Assembly: GCF_002890895.1 (NCBI RefSeq)
Contig: NZ_POUL01000014.1
Location: forward strand, 1-64,000
Direction: 5' to 3'
DNA length: 64,000 nt
DNA from: Stutzerimonas stutzeri
Lineage (GTDB): Bacteria > Pseudomonadota > Gammaproteobacteria > Pseudomonadales > Pseudomonadaceae
In this document: positions 35,166 to 43,123 of the stretch, piece after piece
How positions within the stretch are numbered: the first letter of the stretch is position 1
Layout of the letters: each line of letters begins with the position of its first letter
The notes under the pieces: model-generated
Database searches by the model: none
What the model saw: the letters and a program-made list of their open reading frames with translations, nothing else
What the model was told of the DNA's origin: nothing
Made by a program: the position numbers and the translations under genes

Positions 35166-36571
35166 GGCGTTCCATCCGCAACCGCACCCTGGTGCTGGTA
35201 CTTGGCATCCTGCTGCTGTCGCTGAGCCTGATCTCCTGGCGCAGTTACCGCGACGCTCGCCACGAAATCGAAGAGCTGTTCGACGCTCAGCTGGCACAGA
35301 GTGCGCGGCTGGTACAGGGGCTGGTGATGCATGAGATGGAGCCGTCAGCGCGCCAGGCACTGCAGAGCGCTTTGGACGCAGCGGTGAACGCGCGGCGTGA
35401 CCAAGGGGCGCCCGGGCACGATTACGAAACCAAACTCGGCTTTCAGGTCTATGCCGCAGACGGCATCAGCGTGCTGCAGTCCGCCGGTGCGCCGAACGGC
35501 GCCTTGCAGGAGCTGGCCAAGACGGATTCGGCGCCGCCCTTCAGCGGCCTGAGTGGCGGTTATCACGACGTGCAGCTCGATGGGCATGCCTGGCGCCTGT
35601 TCCTGCTGCAAGACCGTGAAGACGATCTGTGGATTCTGGTCAGTGAGCGCGACGACGTGCGCGGCGAGCTGGTCGGCAAGATCGCCGGGCGCAGCCTGCT
35701 GCCCGACCTGATCGGTCTGCCGCTGTTGGCGCTGCTGATCTGGCTGGCGGTGGGCTTGGGCTTGCGCCCTCTGGCACATATGGCGCAACTGCTGAAGAGT
35801 CGCGATCCGGACAACCTCGCGCCACTGCTGCTGGCACCGCTGCCGCAGGAACTGGAGCCGGTGGCCGCCTCGCTCAACCGCCTGCTGCAGCAGGTCAATC
35901 AACTGGTCGAGCGGGAAAAACGCTTCATCGCTGACGCGGCACACGAGCTGCGCACGCCGCTGGCAGTACTCCGGGTTCATGCTCAGAACGCGCTGCAGGC
36001 CGGCAGCGACGCCGAGCGTGACGAGTCGATCAAGCAGCTGCTTGCCGGCGTCGACCGTACAACACGTGTAGTCACGCAGCTGCTGACCCTCGCCCGGCTT
36101 GAGCCCAGCGCTCAGCAGCTGCGCCTGGCGCCGCTGGACCTGTGCAGGCTGACACGCGACACCCTCGCCGAGTTGACGCCATTGTCGATCGCCCGCGAAC
36201 AGGAGCTCGCGCTGGAAGTTGATGAGCACGCCGACTGCACGCTGACCGGCGATGCCGCGAGCCTGGCGACGCTGTTGCAGAATCTGGTCGGCAACGCGCT
36301 GACCTACACGCCCACAGGCGGGCGGGTCGAGGTACAGCTGCGTAGCACCGCCGAGCACTTGACCCTTGAGGTTGCGGACAGCGGGCCCGGCATTGCGCCC
36401 GAGCTGCGCGCGCAACTGTTCGAGCGCTTCGTTCGCCTCGGCGACGGCCAGGGCGCGGGGCTCGGCTTGTCGATTGTCGCGCGCATCGCCGAGCTGCACG
36501 GCGCGACTGTCGAACTGCTCGATTCGGCATTGGGCGGACTGCGCGTGGTTGTGCGTATCCCCCGTACCTGA
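35159..36571 (+). CDS. Sensor histidine kinase (QseC-like)
   Basis: A 470-residue membrane sensor. Transmembrane segments lie at about residues 10-28 and 178-198, with a 150-residue periplasmic part between them ('QVYAADGISVLQSAG', 'WRLFLLQDREDDLWILVSERDD') like the QseC/TctE sensor domain. 'FIADAAHELRTPLAVLRVHAQ' carries the phosphorylated His, followed by the N box 'LLQNLVGNALTYTPTGG' and 'DSGPGIAPE', 'GAGLGLSIVARI'. It is paired with the regulator just upstream. The stimulus is unknown and may be a product of the operon. Confidence 0.87.
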   Translation: MLRRSIRNRTLVLVLGILLLSLSLISWRSYRDARHEIEELFDAQLAQSARLVQGLVMHEMEPSARQALQSALDAAVNARRDQGAPGHDYETKLGFQVYAADGISVLQSAGAPNGALQELAKTDSAPPFSGLSGGYHDVQLDGHAWRLFLLQDREDDLWILVSERDDVRGELVGKIAGRSLLPDLIGLPLLALLIWLAVGLGLRPLAHMAQLLKSRDPDNLAPLLLAPLPQELEPVAASLNRLLQQVNQLVEREKRFIADAAHELRTPLAVLRVHAQNALQAGSDAERDESIKQLLAGVDRTTRVVTQLLTLARLEPSAQQLRLAPLDLCRLTRDTLAELTPLSIAREQELALEVDEHADCTLTGDAASLATLLQNLVGNALTYTPTGGRVEVQLRSTAEHLTLEVADSGPGIAPELRAQLFERFVRLGDGQGAGLGLSIVARIAELHGATVELLDSALGGLRVVVRIPRT

Positions 36572-36707
36572 GCCTGCCCTCAATCCAAGGCCATCCCCTT
36601 CGCGCAGCGCTGGCATACCAACGACGCGACCCGTATCAGCCGCCGCGACCGTGCCTTGAAGCAGGCTAGGCAGCGGCACCGCGTCGAATCGTCGCGACGC
36701 TTGCCCG

Positions 36708-36724
36708 GATAAGATTCGCTTAAG
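36708..36724 (+). promoter_or_regulatory. CTTAAG-type response-regulator box ahead of cytochrome b561
   Basis: GATAAG-ATTCG-CTTAAG (36708-36724) repeats the layout found at 30118-30134, with the second half identical and the first half sharing TAAG. Both are followed by TTT. It lies 48 bases before the cytochrome b561 gene, suggesting control by the same regulator encoded at 34506. Confidence 0.45.
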
Positions 36725-36772
36725 TTTCGAGGCCTAGACTCGCGGCAAGTATCCACACGCGGAGCAGGTGAA

Positions 36773-37321
36773 ATGAACGAGAAACTGATGCCAAGACGCT
36801 ACGGACGGCTGTCCATTGGCCTGCACTGGCTGATGGTGCTGCTGATTGCAGCGGTCTACGCAACGATTGAACTGAAGGGTAATTTCGCCAAGGGCAGCGA
36901 GCCGCGCGAGTTGCTTAAGCAGTGGCACTTCATGCTCGGTTTGTCGGTGTTCATGCTGGTCTGGCTGCGTTTGCTGGCCAGATGGCTGCGCCCGGCGCCG
37001 CTCGCCATTGCCAGCGCAGCCTGGGAGCAACGGCTGGCCAAGCTGGCGCACCTGGCGTTGTACGGCCTGATGATCGGACTGCCGCTGCTGGGCTGGCTGA
37101 CACTGAGTGCTGCGGGCAAGCCGATTCCCTTCTTTGGCCTGGAGCTGCCGGCCCTGCTCTCACCGGACAAGAACCTGGCCGGCGATATCAAGGAAATTCA
37201 CGAAACCGTGGCCGAGCTCGGTTACTGGCTGATTGGTCTGCATGCCGCAGCCGCGCTGTTTCACCATTATGTTCGCCGCGACGACGTTCTGCGGCGGATG
37301 CTGCCGCAGCGACAAAGCTGA
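36773..37321 (+). CDS. Cytochrome b561
   Basis: A 182-residue four-helix membrane haem b protein of the YodB/CybB type. 'RLSIGLHWLMVLLIAAVYATIELKG' and 'LLKQWHFMLGLSVFMLVWLRLLARW' carry haem-ligand histidines, as do 'LAHLALYGLMIGLPLLGWLTLSA' and 'ELGYWLIGLHAAAALFHHYV'. It passes electrons between quinol and soluble partners or superoxide. GGAGCAG precedes the ATG. Alone in its transcript, convergent with moeA across a terminator. Confidence 0.88.
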   Translation: MNEKLMPRRYGRLSIGLHWLMVLLIAAVYATIELKGNFAKGSEPRELLKQWHFMLGLSVFMLVWLRLLARWLRPAPLAIASAAWEQRLAKLAHLALYGLMIGLPLLGWLTLSAAGKPIPFFGLELPALLSPDKNLAGDIKEIHETVAELGYWLIGLHAAAALFHHYVRRDDVLRRMLPQRQS

Positions 37322-37330
37322 CCCAGGCAC

Positions 37331-37369
37331 GAAGACGCCCGGCCGACTCCTCAACGACCGGGCGTTTTC
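37331..37369. terminator. Bidirectional terminator
   Basis: GAAGACGCCCGG (37331-37342) pairs with CCGGGCGTTTTC (37358-37369) with one mismatch, leaving a TTTT at the stem foot on the plus strand. It lies between the convergent cytochrome b561 and moeA genes. Confidence 0.75.
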
Positions 37370-37374
37370 GTGTG

Positions 37375-38607
37375 TCAGCCGAGCAACTCGCTGAACGGCA
37401 GGTACTCCACCACTTCACCCGCTTCCAACGTGCGGTTGCGTTCGACGAGGGCCAGACCTTCGGCCCAGCTGGCCGAGGTCAGCATCGCCGAGCCCTGCCG
37501 CGGGTGCAGGCATACGCGCATCTCGCCGTCGACCTGCTCCAACCGAGCGCGCAGATACTGGCGGCGGTTGTTCGGCTTGCGCCAGGCGAAGCCAGCGGTC
37601 AGGCGCAGCGGCTTGGGCAGCACCTCGGTGCAACCCTGAGCACTGAGCAGGAACGGCCGCGCCACCACCAGCGAGGTGATCAGCGCTGCAGCCGGGTTGC
37701 CTGGCAGACCGATCCACGGTTTGCCATTGACCTCGCCAAACGCCAGCGGCTTGCCCGGCTGGATCGCCAGCCGCCACATGTGCAGCTCGCCCAGTTCGCG
37801 GATCGCCTGTTTGAGGTGATCCTCCTCGCCGACCGAGACGCCACCGGAGGTGATCAACATGTCCCATTCGGAGGCTGCCAGCGCCAGGGCGTCACGGCTG
37901 GCGGCCAGCTCATCGACGAGAATTTCGTAGTCGTGAACCTCCATCCCGAGGCTGCGCAGCACGCTGAGCAGACAGTAGCGGTTGGAGTTGTAGATCTGTC
38001 CCGGCGCCAGCGGCTCGCCGGGCTCACGCAGTTCGTTGCCGCTGGACAGCAAGCCGATGCGCAGCCGCCGATAGACCGCGACGCGGGCCACGCCGAAGCT
38101 CGCCAGTAATCCGATTTCCTGCGGTCGCAAGCGCTTGCCGGCTTGCAGCACCGCCTCGCCGGTCTTCACCTCTTCGCCTTGCCGACGCACATGGGCGCCT
38201 GGGGTAACCCCAGGCAGATGCACGCGGTCCGCCTCGACCTGACAGTCTTCCTGCGCCACCACGGTGTCGGCACCCGGCGGCAGCGGCGCGCCGGTAAAGA
38301 TGCGCACGGCGTGGCCAGCAGGCAGTTGCTGGTCGGCCGCATCACCGGCGGCGATGCGCCCGGCCAGTGGCAGCCAACCGCCGTCGGCCGACAGGTCGGC
38401 CGCGCGCAGGGCGTAGCCGTCCATTGCACTGTTGTCCCAGGCCGGCACCGGGAAAGGTGCGTCGAGCGATTCGGCCAGCACCCGGCCAAGGGCATCGGCC
38501 AGCGCCACATGCTCCACCGGCGGCAGCGCCGGCACCCGCGCCAGCAGTTCGGCGATGGCCTCGTCGACCGGCTTCAGGCCGCTGGTGTCGCAGCCACCGG
38601 CGCTCAT
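37375..38607 (-). CDS. moeA: Molybdopterin molybdenumtransferase MoeA
   Basis: A 410-residue cytoplasmic enzyme that inserts molybdate into adenylylated molybdopterin. Diagnostic stretches are 'PVPAWDNSAMDGYALRAADL' near residue 55, 'AVRIFTGAPLPPGADTVVAQED', 'GIYNSNRYCL'-like 'GQIYNSNRYCLLSVL', and the MPT-binding loop 'DMLITSGGVSVGEEDHLK', ending 'GLPGNPAAALITSLVVARPFLL'. The ATG at 38607 overlaps the moaB stop. With moaB and moaA it supplies Moco for the nar operon next door. Confidence 0.93.
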   Translation of the reverse strand: MSAGGCDTSGLKPVDEAIAELLARVPALPPVEHVALADALGRVLAESLDAPFPVPAWDNSAMDGYALRAADLSADGGWLPLAGRIAAGDAADQQLPAGHAVRIFTGAPLPPGADTVVAQEDCQVEADRVHLPGVTPGAHVRRQGEEVKTGEAVLQAGKRLRPQEIGLLASFGVARVAVYRRLRIGLLSSGNELREPGEPLAPGQIYNSNRYCLLSVLRSLGMEVHDYEILVDELAASRDALALAASEWDMLITSGGVSVGEEDHLKQAIRELGELHMWRLAIQPGKPLAFGEVNGKPWIGLPGNPAAALITSLVVARPFLLSAQGCTEVLPKPLRLTAGFAWRKPNNRRQYLRARLEQVDGEMRVCLHPRQGSAMLTSASWAEGLALVERNRTLEAGEVVEYLPFSELLG

Positions 38608-39149
38608 GAGCGTGGCCCGCAGTATTCGACCGCGGAAGCCTTGAGGTGCGGAACGAAGTTGCAGGGCTTGGTGCGGCTGTCCAGCTGCTCGACGAGGATC
38701 TTGTTCCAGGCGGTACGGCAGGCGTTGGTCGAGCCCGGCATGCAGCAAACCAGCGTGCCGTTGCTCATACCGGCCAGCGCGCGGGATTGCACGGTGGAGG
38801 TGCCGATCTCGCCCAGCGAAACGTAGCGGAACAGCTCGCCGAAGCCATCGACGTCCTTGTCCAGCAGCGGCTGTACCGCCTGTGGAGTGTTGTCGCGGGC
38901 GGTGAAGCCGGTACCACCGGTCACCAGCACGACCTGAACGTTGTCGCTGGCGATCCAGCTGCAGACGCGGGCGCGGATCTGCCAGATGTCGTCCTTGACG
39001 ATAGCCCGTTCGGCCAAGGTATGGCCGGCGCTCTGCAGGCCGTCGATCAGCGCCTGACCGGAGGTGTCGGAATCGATGTTGCGGGTGTCGCTCACCGTAA
39101 GCACCGCGATGCTCAGGGCCTGAAATTCGGTGTTGGACAGATGAGCCAT
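38604..39149 (-). CDS. moaB: Molybdopterin adenylyltransferase-like protein MoaB
   Basis: A 181-residue MogA/MoaB-fold protein. 'LSIAVLTVSDTRNIDSDTSGQALIDGLQSAGH' starts the fold, and 'VVLVTGGTGFTARDNTPQAVQPLLDK' is the molybdopterin-binding loop. It is thought to adenylylate molybdopterin before MoeA acts. AGGAG stands 9 bases before the ATG at 39149; an open extension upstream was rejected. Co-transcribed with moeA (4-base overlap). Confidence 0.92.
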   Translation of the reverse strand: MAHLSNTEFQALSIAVLTVSDTRNIDSDTSGQALIDGLQSAGHTLAERAIVKDDIWQIRARVCSWIASDNVQVVLVTGGTGFTARDNTPQAVQPLLDKDVDGFGELFRYVSLGEIGTSTVQSRALAGMSNGTLVCCMPGSTNACRTAWNKILVEQLDSRTKPCNFVPHLKASAVEYCGPRS

Positions 39150-39381
39150 GGCTCGAAACTCCTTTGAAGATGTGTGCACAGGCTGCACCCGTGCCGTATG
39201 CGAACCCATTCCCCTTTGGAGGTATGCGCGCGCTGAGTGGTGCCGTGAGCGTTGCAGGCGATGGCACCAGCGGTTTCGGCCACAAGCTCCGATCGCGGCA
39301 GCTGGGCATGTGGGTCAAACCGGCAATGGCGGCCGATGGTAGCGAATTAAGCGGTCGGCTCGTAGCCTATGGGTCGTTGGC

Positions 39382-40371
39382 TCAACCGCCGCTGACGTTC
39401 ATGAAACGCAATACCTGGACCTCCCCGCCACTGGAGAATTCGTGGCGCAAGGGCTTGCGCTGCAATGCGGCGTGAATCGCATCGATCGCCGGCTGATCAC
39501 AGGTCGGGTGGCGACGCAGCAAGGCACGCAGGTCAATGGCGTTCTCGTGGCCCAGGCACAGCAGCAGGCGCCCTTCCACTGTCAGCCGCACGCGGTTGCA
39601 GGTGGCGCAGAAATTGTGTGAATGCGGCGAGATGAAGCCGATGCGCGTCTGCGGATGCTCCGGCAGGCGCACGTAACGTGCCGGGCCGCCGCTCTGCTCG
39701 GCCGAGTCGATCAGCGTGTGCCTTTCGGCGATCAGCGCCTTTACCTCGTCACTGGAGCAGAAACGCTCGCCGCGCGAACGACCGACGTCACCCAGCGGCA
39801 TTTCCTCGATGAAGCTCAGGTCCAGCCCACCGGCGATGGCGAAGTCCACCAGGTCTGCGACTTCCTCGGCGTTGCGGCCCTTCATCACCACAGCATTTAG
39901 CTTTATCCGCTGAAAGCCGGCATCGCGCGCCGCCTCGATGCCGTCGAGCACCTGCTGCAGCTGACCGGTGCGGGTGATGGCGTGAAATTTGGCTGCATCC
40001 AGACTATCCAGGCTGATGTTCAGCCGCTTGACCCCGGCGCGTGCCAAGGGTGCAGCGAGCTTGACCAGTTGTGAGCCGTTGGTGGTCATCACCAGTTCGC
40101 GCAGACCGGGCAGTGCCGCGATGCGCTCGCAGAGGCCGACGATGCCCTGGCGCACCAGCGGTTCGCCGCCGGTGAGGCGAATCTTCTTGACCCCCAGGCC
40201 GACGAAGATCCGCGCGATGCGTTCCAGCTCCTCCAGGCCGAGCACCTGCTGGCGCGGCAGGAAAGTCATGTCCTCGGCCATGCAGTAGACGCAGCGGAAG
40301 TCGCAGCGGTCGGTCACCGACATGCGCAGGTAATCGATCTGGCGGCCGTGGGCATCGCGTAGTTCAGTCAT
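39382..40371 (-). CDS. moaA: GTP 3',8-cyclase MoaA
   Basis: Radical-SAM enzyme (329 residues) for the first step of molybdenum cofactor synthesis from GTP. The SAM cluster motif is '[12 protein letters not shown]' (C-x3-C-x2-C), with '[15 protein letters not shown]' after it, and the second cluster lies in '[22 protein letters not shown]'. The C-terminus lacks the usual double glycine at the very end but finishes 'MNVSGG', which supplies it. I chose ATG 40371 with AGAGG eight bases before it over a GTG three codons upstream. It follows the nar operon, after a repeat. Confidence 0.93.
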   Translation of the reverse strand: MTELRDAHGRQIDYLRMSVTDRCDFRCVYCMAEDMTFLPRQQVLGLEELERIARIFVGLGVKKIRLTGGEPLVRQGIVGLCERIAALPGLRELVMTTNGSQLVKLAAPLARAGVKRLNISLDSLDAAKFHAITRTGQLQQVLDGIEAARDAGFQRIKLNAVVMKGRNAEEVADLVDFAIAGGLDLSFIEEMPLGDVGRSRGERFCSSDEVKALIAERHTLIDSAEQSGGPARYVRLPEHPQTRIGFISPHSHNFCATCNRVRLTVEGRLLLCLGHENAIDLRALLRRHPTCDQPAIDAIHAALQRKPLRHEFSSGGEVQVLRFMNVSGG

Positions 40372-40391
40372 CGAGAACACCTCTGAAACCT

Positions 40392-40528
40392 CGTAGGGTG
40401 GATGACGCTTTTTTCATCCACCATTGGCCCCGCCCGGTGGCGCGACCCGGTGGGGTGGTGCGAGTGCCGCCGCTTCCATCCACCGCCAGCCCGCAAAGGT
40501 GGATGGGTGAAGCGTCATCCACCCTACG
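40392..40528. repeat. Complete REPIN/MITE-like element
   Basis: Perfect 19-bp terminal inverted repeats, CGTAGGGTGGATGACGCTT (40392-40410) and its complement (40510-40528), enclose about 100 bases. The left end contains the hairpin GGTGGATGA...TCATCCACC (40397-40422) seen elsewhere in the window. It separates the PpiC-type gene from moaA, splitting what may once have been a continuous nar-moaA operon. Confidence 0.75.
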
Positions 40529-40534
40529 TCTCCG

Positions 40535-41491
40535 TTACTGCATCAGTGGCGTGTCCGCGCCCTGCATCTGGATGCCATCGATGTGCGCCGCACCCACCAG
40601 GTTCTGCAGGTACTGGCTGACGCCGATCTGCCAGACCCGCTGGTTGAGCTCGGCGCGGATCGAACCGGCGACGACCTCGTAGGGCAGCTGTTCGCCTTCT
40701 ATGCGCTGGTCGACGGCCACAAGGTGATAGCCGTAGCGGCTCTCCAGCGGTTGCTGGCAGAGGCCGACCGGCAGACGGAACAGCTGACGCTCGAACTCCG
40801 GCACCGTCTGGCCCTTGCTGATCTGCCCCAGCGCGCCGCCCTGTGCCTTCGACGGGCAGGCCGAGTGCTGCAGCGCCAGTTCAGCGAAGCGTTGCGGGGC
40901 GGCCTGCAGCTGCCTGATCAATTCCAAGGCCAGTTCACGCGCCAGACTGCGGGCCTCGGCATCGTCCGCCGGACAGGCCAGCAGAATATGCCGTGCGGCC
41001 AGCAAGGGTGCGCTGAAGAAGCGCTGCTGGTTGCCGTGGTAGTACTGCCGGCAGGCGGCCTCATCAGCCAGCGGCAGCGGCACTTCCTGCTCGATCAGGG
41101 TGCGGGTGGCCGCCTCTTCCTCGCTCTCGCCGGACTCGGCTCGCACCACCAGCCCCAGCTCGCCGATGCGCTGCTGCAACAGCTCGCGCAACACCAGCGC
41201 CTGGGTCGCCAGGTAGACGGCCTCATCACGGCTTTCGGCCGGGTGATATTGCAGTTCCTGGGCGATGGCCTGAGAGGCGATCGCCACGCCGTTGACGTGG
41301 ACCCGCGGCCACTCCTGTTCACTGCTGGCGATCAGCGAGGGTTCGCCGGGCGCCTGTTCAGCCGCAGTATGGGTTTGAACTTCGTTCGCCAGCGCCTCGA
41401 ACAGCGGGGCATCGACCGGCACTTCGATCTCCAGGCGCGCGCCGCCACCGCAGCCGCCTCCGCCTGTGCTTCCACCACATCCACAACCCAT
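40535..41491 (-). CDS. PpiC-type peptidyl-prolyl isomerase of the nar operon (NifM-like)
   Basis: A 318-residue protein with a C-terminal parvulin domain ('ARHILLACPADDAEARSLARELALELIRQL', 'GGALGQISKGQTVPEFERQLFRLPVG', 'RYGYHLVAVDQRIEG') and an N-terminal helical part like NifM/SurA. It is cytoplasmic by appearance. Its N-terminus is unusual: within about 20 residues it has four Cys in a glycine-rich run (MGCGCGGSTGGGGCGGG). Isomerases sit in this position in several Pseudomonas nar operons and may help nitrate reductase mature. A GAGGT precedes the ATG at 41491. Confidence 0.85.
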   Translation of the reverse strand: MGCGCGGSTGGGGCGGGARLEIEVPVDAPLFEALANEVQTHTAAEQAPGEPSLIASSEQEWPRVHVNGVAIASQAIAQELQYHPAESRDEAVYLATQALVLRELLQQRIGELGLVVRAESGESEEEAATRTLIEQEVPLPLADEAACRQYYHGNQQRFFSAPLLAARHILLACPADDAEARSLARELALELIRQLQAAPQRFAELALQHSACPSKAQGGALGQISKGQTVPEFERQLFRLPVGLCQQPLESRYGYHLVAVDQRIEGEQLPYEVVAGSIRAELNQRVWQIGVSQYLQNLVGAAHIDGIQMQGADTPLMQ

Positions 41492-41574
41492 GATGATCAC
41501 CTCGCTAAAGCCGTATGAAGGTTTGGTCGATTCAGCCAGAACGGCTGACGCAAAGTGCGCCAGCCGCCGAGTCA

Positions 41575-42372
41575 TCACGCCGGGGTTTTGCTCTTCGCCG
41601 TGGCGTAACCGGGTACAGCCGTAGGCGCGGACGTTTCGCGGGCCGGCGCTTCATAGGTACGCGGACGCTGCGGGCGTGGCATGGCCGGTTTGACGCCCTT
41701 CTGCCGAACGATCTGGTAGCGCCGTCCCAGGTACCACACCGGCGCGCTGACGATGTGCACCAGACGGGTGAAGGGGAACAGCACGAACAGGGTCACGCCG
41801 AGGAACACGTGCAGCTTGTAAATGATGCCGACCGACTCGATGGCGCCCGCAGCCTTGACTGGCTGCAGGGTGACCAGGCTCTGCGCCCAGGTGCCCAGCA
41901 GCACCATCACCGAACCGTCCAGATGGCCGGTGGAGGCGACGATGGTCAGCAGACCCAGTACCAGCTGCGCCAGCAGCACGAAGAGAATCATGATGTCGCT
42001 GGAACTGGAGGTGGCCCGCACGCGGGCGTCGGTCAGGCGGCGACGGATCAGCATCGATAAACCGATCAGGCAGAGAATGCCGAAGAAGCCACCGGACACC
42101 ATCGCCACAACCTGCTTCTGGCCGCTGCTGATGAAGTGGTGGTACAGCGCCTCGGGCATCAGCAGGCCGACGAAGTGGCCGGCCAGGATGAAGAGGATGC
42201 CGACGTGGAACAGGTTGCTCGCCAGGCGCATGCGGTTGTTCGACAGCATCTGACTGGAGCCAGCCTTCCAGCTGTATTGCGACAGGTCGAAGCGCGCCCA
42301 GCTACCGATCAGGCAGATGGCCAGGGCGATGTAGGGGTAGGCCCCGAACAGTAGGAAATTGAAGTTAGACAT
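41575..42372 (-). CDS. narI: Respiratory nitrate reductase gamma subunit NarI
   Basis: Membrane diheme cytochrome b (265 residues) that oxidises quinol and passes electrons to NarH. Five hydrophobic segments and the haem histidines are visible in 'FHVGILFILAGHFVGLLMP' and 'YKLHVFLGVTLFVLFPFTRLVHIVSAP'. A 35-residue proline/arginine-rich C-terminal tail extends beyond the usual E. coli length. The start at 42372 overlaps the narJ stop by 8 bases. Confidence 0.95.
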   Translation of the reverse strand: MSNFNFLLFGAYPYIALAICLIGSWARFDLSQYSWKAGSSQMLSNNRMRLASNLFHVGILFILAGHFVGLLMPEALYHHFISSGQKQVVAMVSGGFFGILCLIGLSMLIRRRLTDARVRATSSSSDIMILFVLLAQLVLGLLTIVASTGHLDGSVMVLLGTWAQSLVTLQPVKAAGAIESVGIIYKLHVFLGVTLFVLFPFTRLVHIVSAPVWYLGRRYQIVRQKGVKPAMPRPQRPRTYEAPARETSAPTAVPGYATAKSKTPA

Positions 42373-43120
42373 TGCGCACCTCCTGGGCGAGCGCGGCGGC
42401 CTGCCCGTCATGCTTGAAATCGGTCCAGTGCAGCGGCACCGGGCTTTCCTCGCGGGCCTTGCCCGGCCCGCTCGGCATGGATGGGCAGCGATCCTGCTGC
42501 TCGGCCTTCAGGAAATCGACCTGTTCCTCCTCCCAGATCCTGTCCAGCGCTTCCAGCGAGTCGTCACGCTCCTCGGCGGCGACCTGCTCCTGCAGGCCGG
42601 CCAGGGTTTCCTGTACCGGCTCGCCGGCGATCTGCAGCAGTGCGCTGAAGCACGCGGCATGCGGGCTTTCGCGCTCCTGCAGACGCGCCGCCAGCAGCGC
42701 CAGCAGGTGCGACACGTCGGCCAGCCCTTCGCGTGCTTCGAGGTCCTCGCGGGTGGCGAGGTATTCGAGGTACAGCGGGATGTAGTCCGGCAACTCGCGG
42801 ACGCCGATGTCGAAACCGGCCTCGGTGTATTGCGCCATCAGGTCGACCATGGCCTGACCGCGGTCACGGGATTCGCCGTGCACGTGCTCGAACAACAGCA
42901 GTGACAGGGCGCGGCCGCGGTCGAACAGGTCGGTGTAGCGTTCCTGCACGTCCATCAGGTCGCCCTCGGTCAGCTCGTCGAGCAGGCGCCGCAGCGCGAT
43001 GCGCTGCGCAGGGCTGATCTCGCGGGCCGCGCCGATGGCCTGGGCCAGCTCCGCATGGCCGTCGCGCAAGTGCTGGTCGGGGTAGTCGAGCAGCAGGGAT
43101 ATCACTTTAAGGATGCGCAT
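42365..43120 (-). CDS. narJ: Nitrate reductase assembly chaperone NarJ
   Basis: A 251-residue cytoplasmic chaperone that binds NarG and helps insert its cofactors. 'SLLLDYPDQHLRDGHAEL', 'LDVQERYTDLFDRGRALSLLLFEHVHGESRDRGQAMVDLM' and 'DYIPLYLEYLA' are the TorD/NarJ-family motifs. Located as expected between narH and narI, 3 bases after narH. Confidence 0.95.
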   Translation of the reverse strand: MRILKVISLLLDYPDQHLRDGHAELAQAIGAAREISPAQRIALRRLLDELTEGDLMDVQERYTDLFDRGRALSLLLFEHVHGESRDRGQAMVDLMAQYTEAGFDIGVRELPDYIPLYLEYLATREDLEAREGLADVSHLLALLAARLQERESPHAACFSALLQIAGEPVQETLAGLQEQVAAEERDDSLEALDRIWEEEQVDFLKAEQQDRCPSMPSGPGKAREESPVPLHWTDFKHDGQAAALAQEVRNV

Positions 43121-43123
43121 GGC

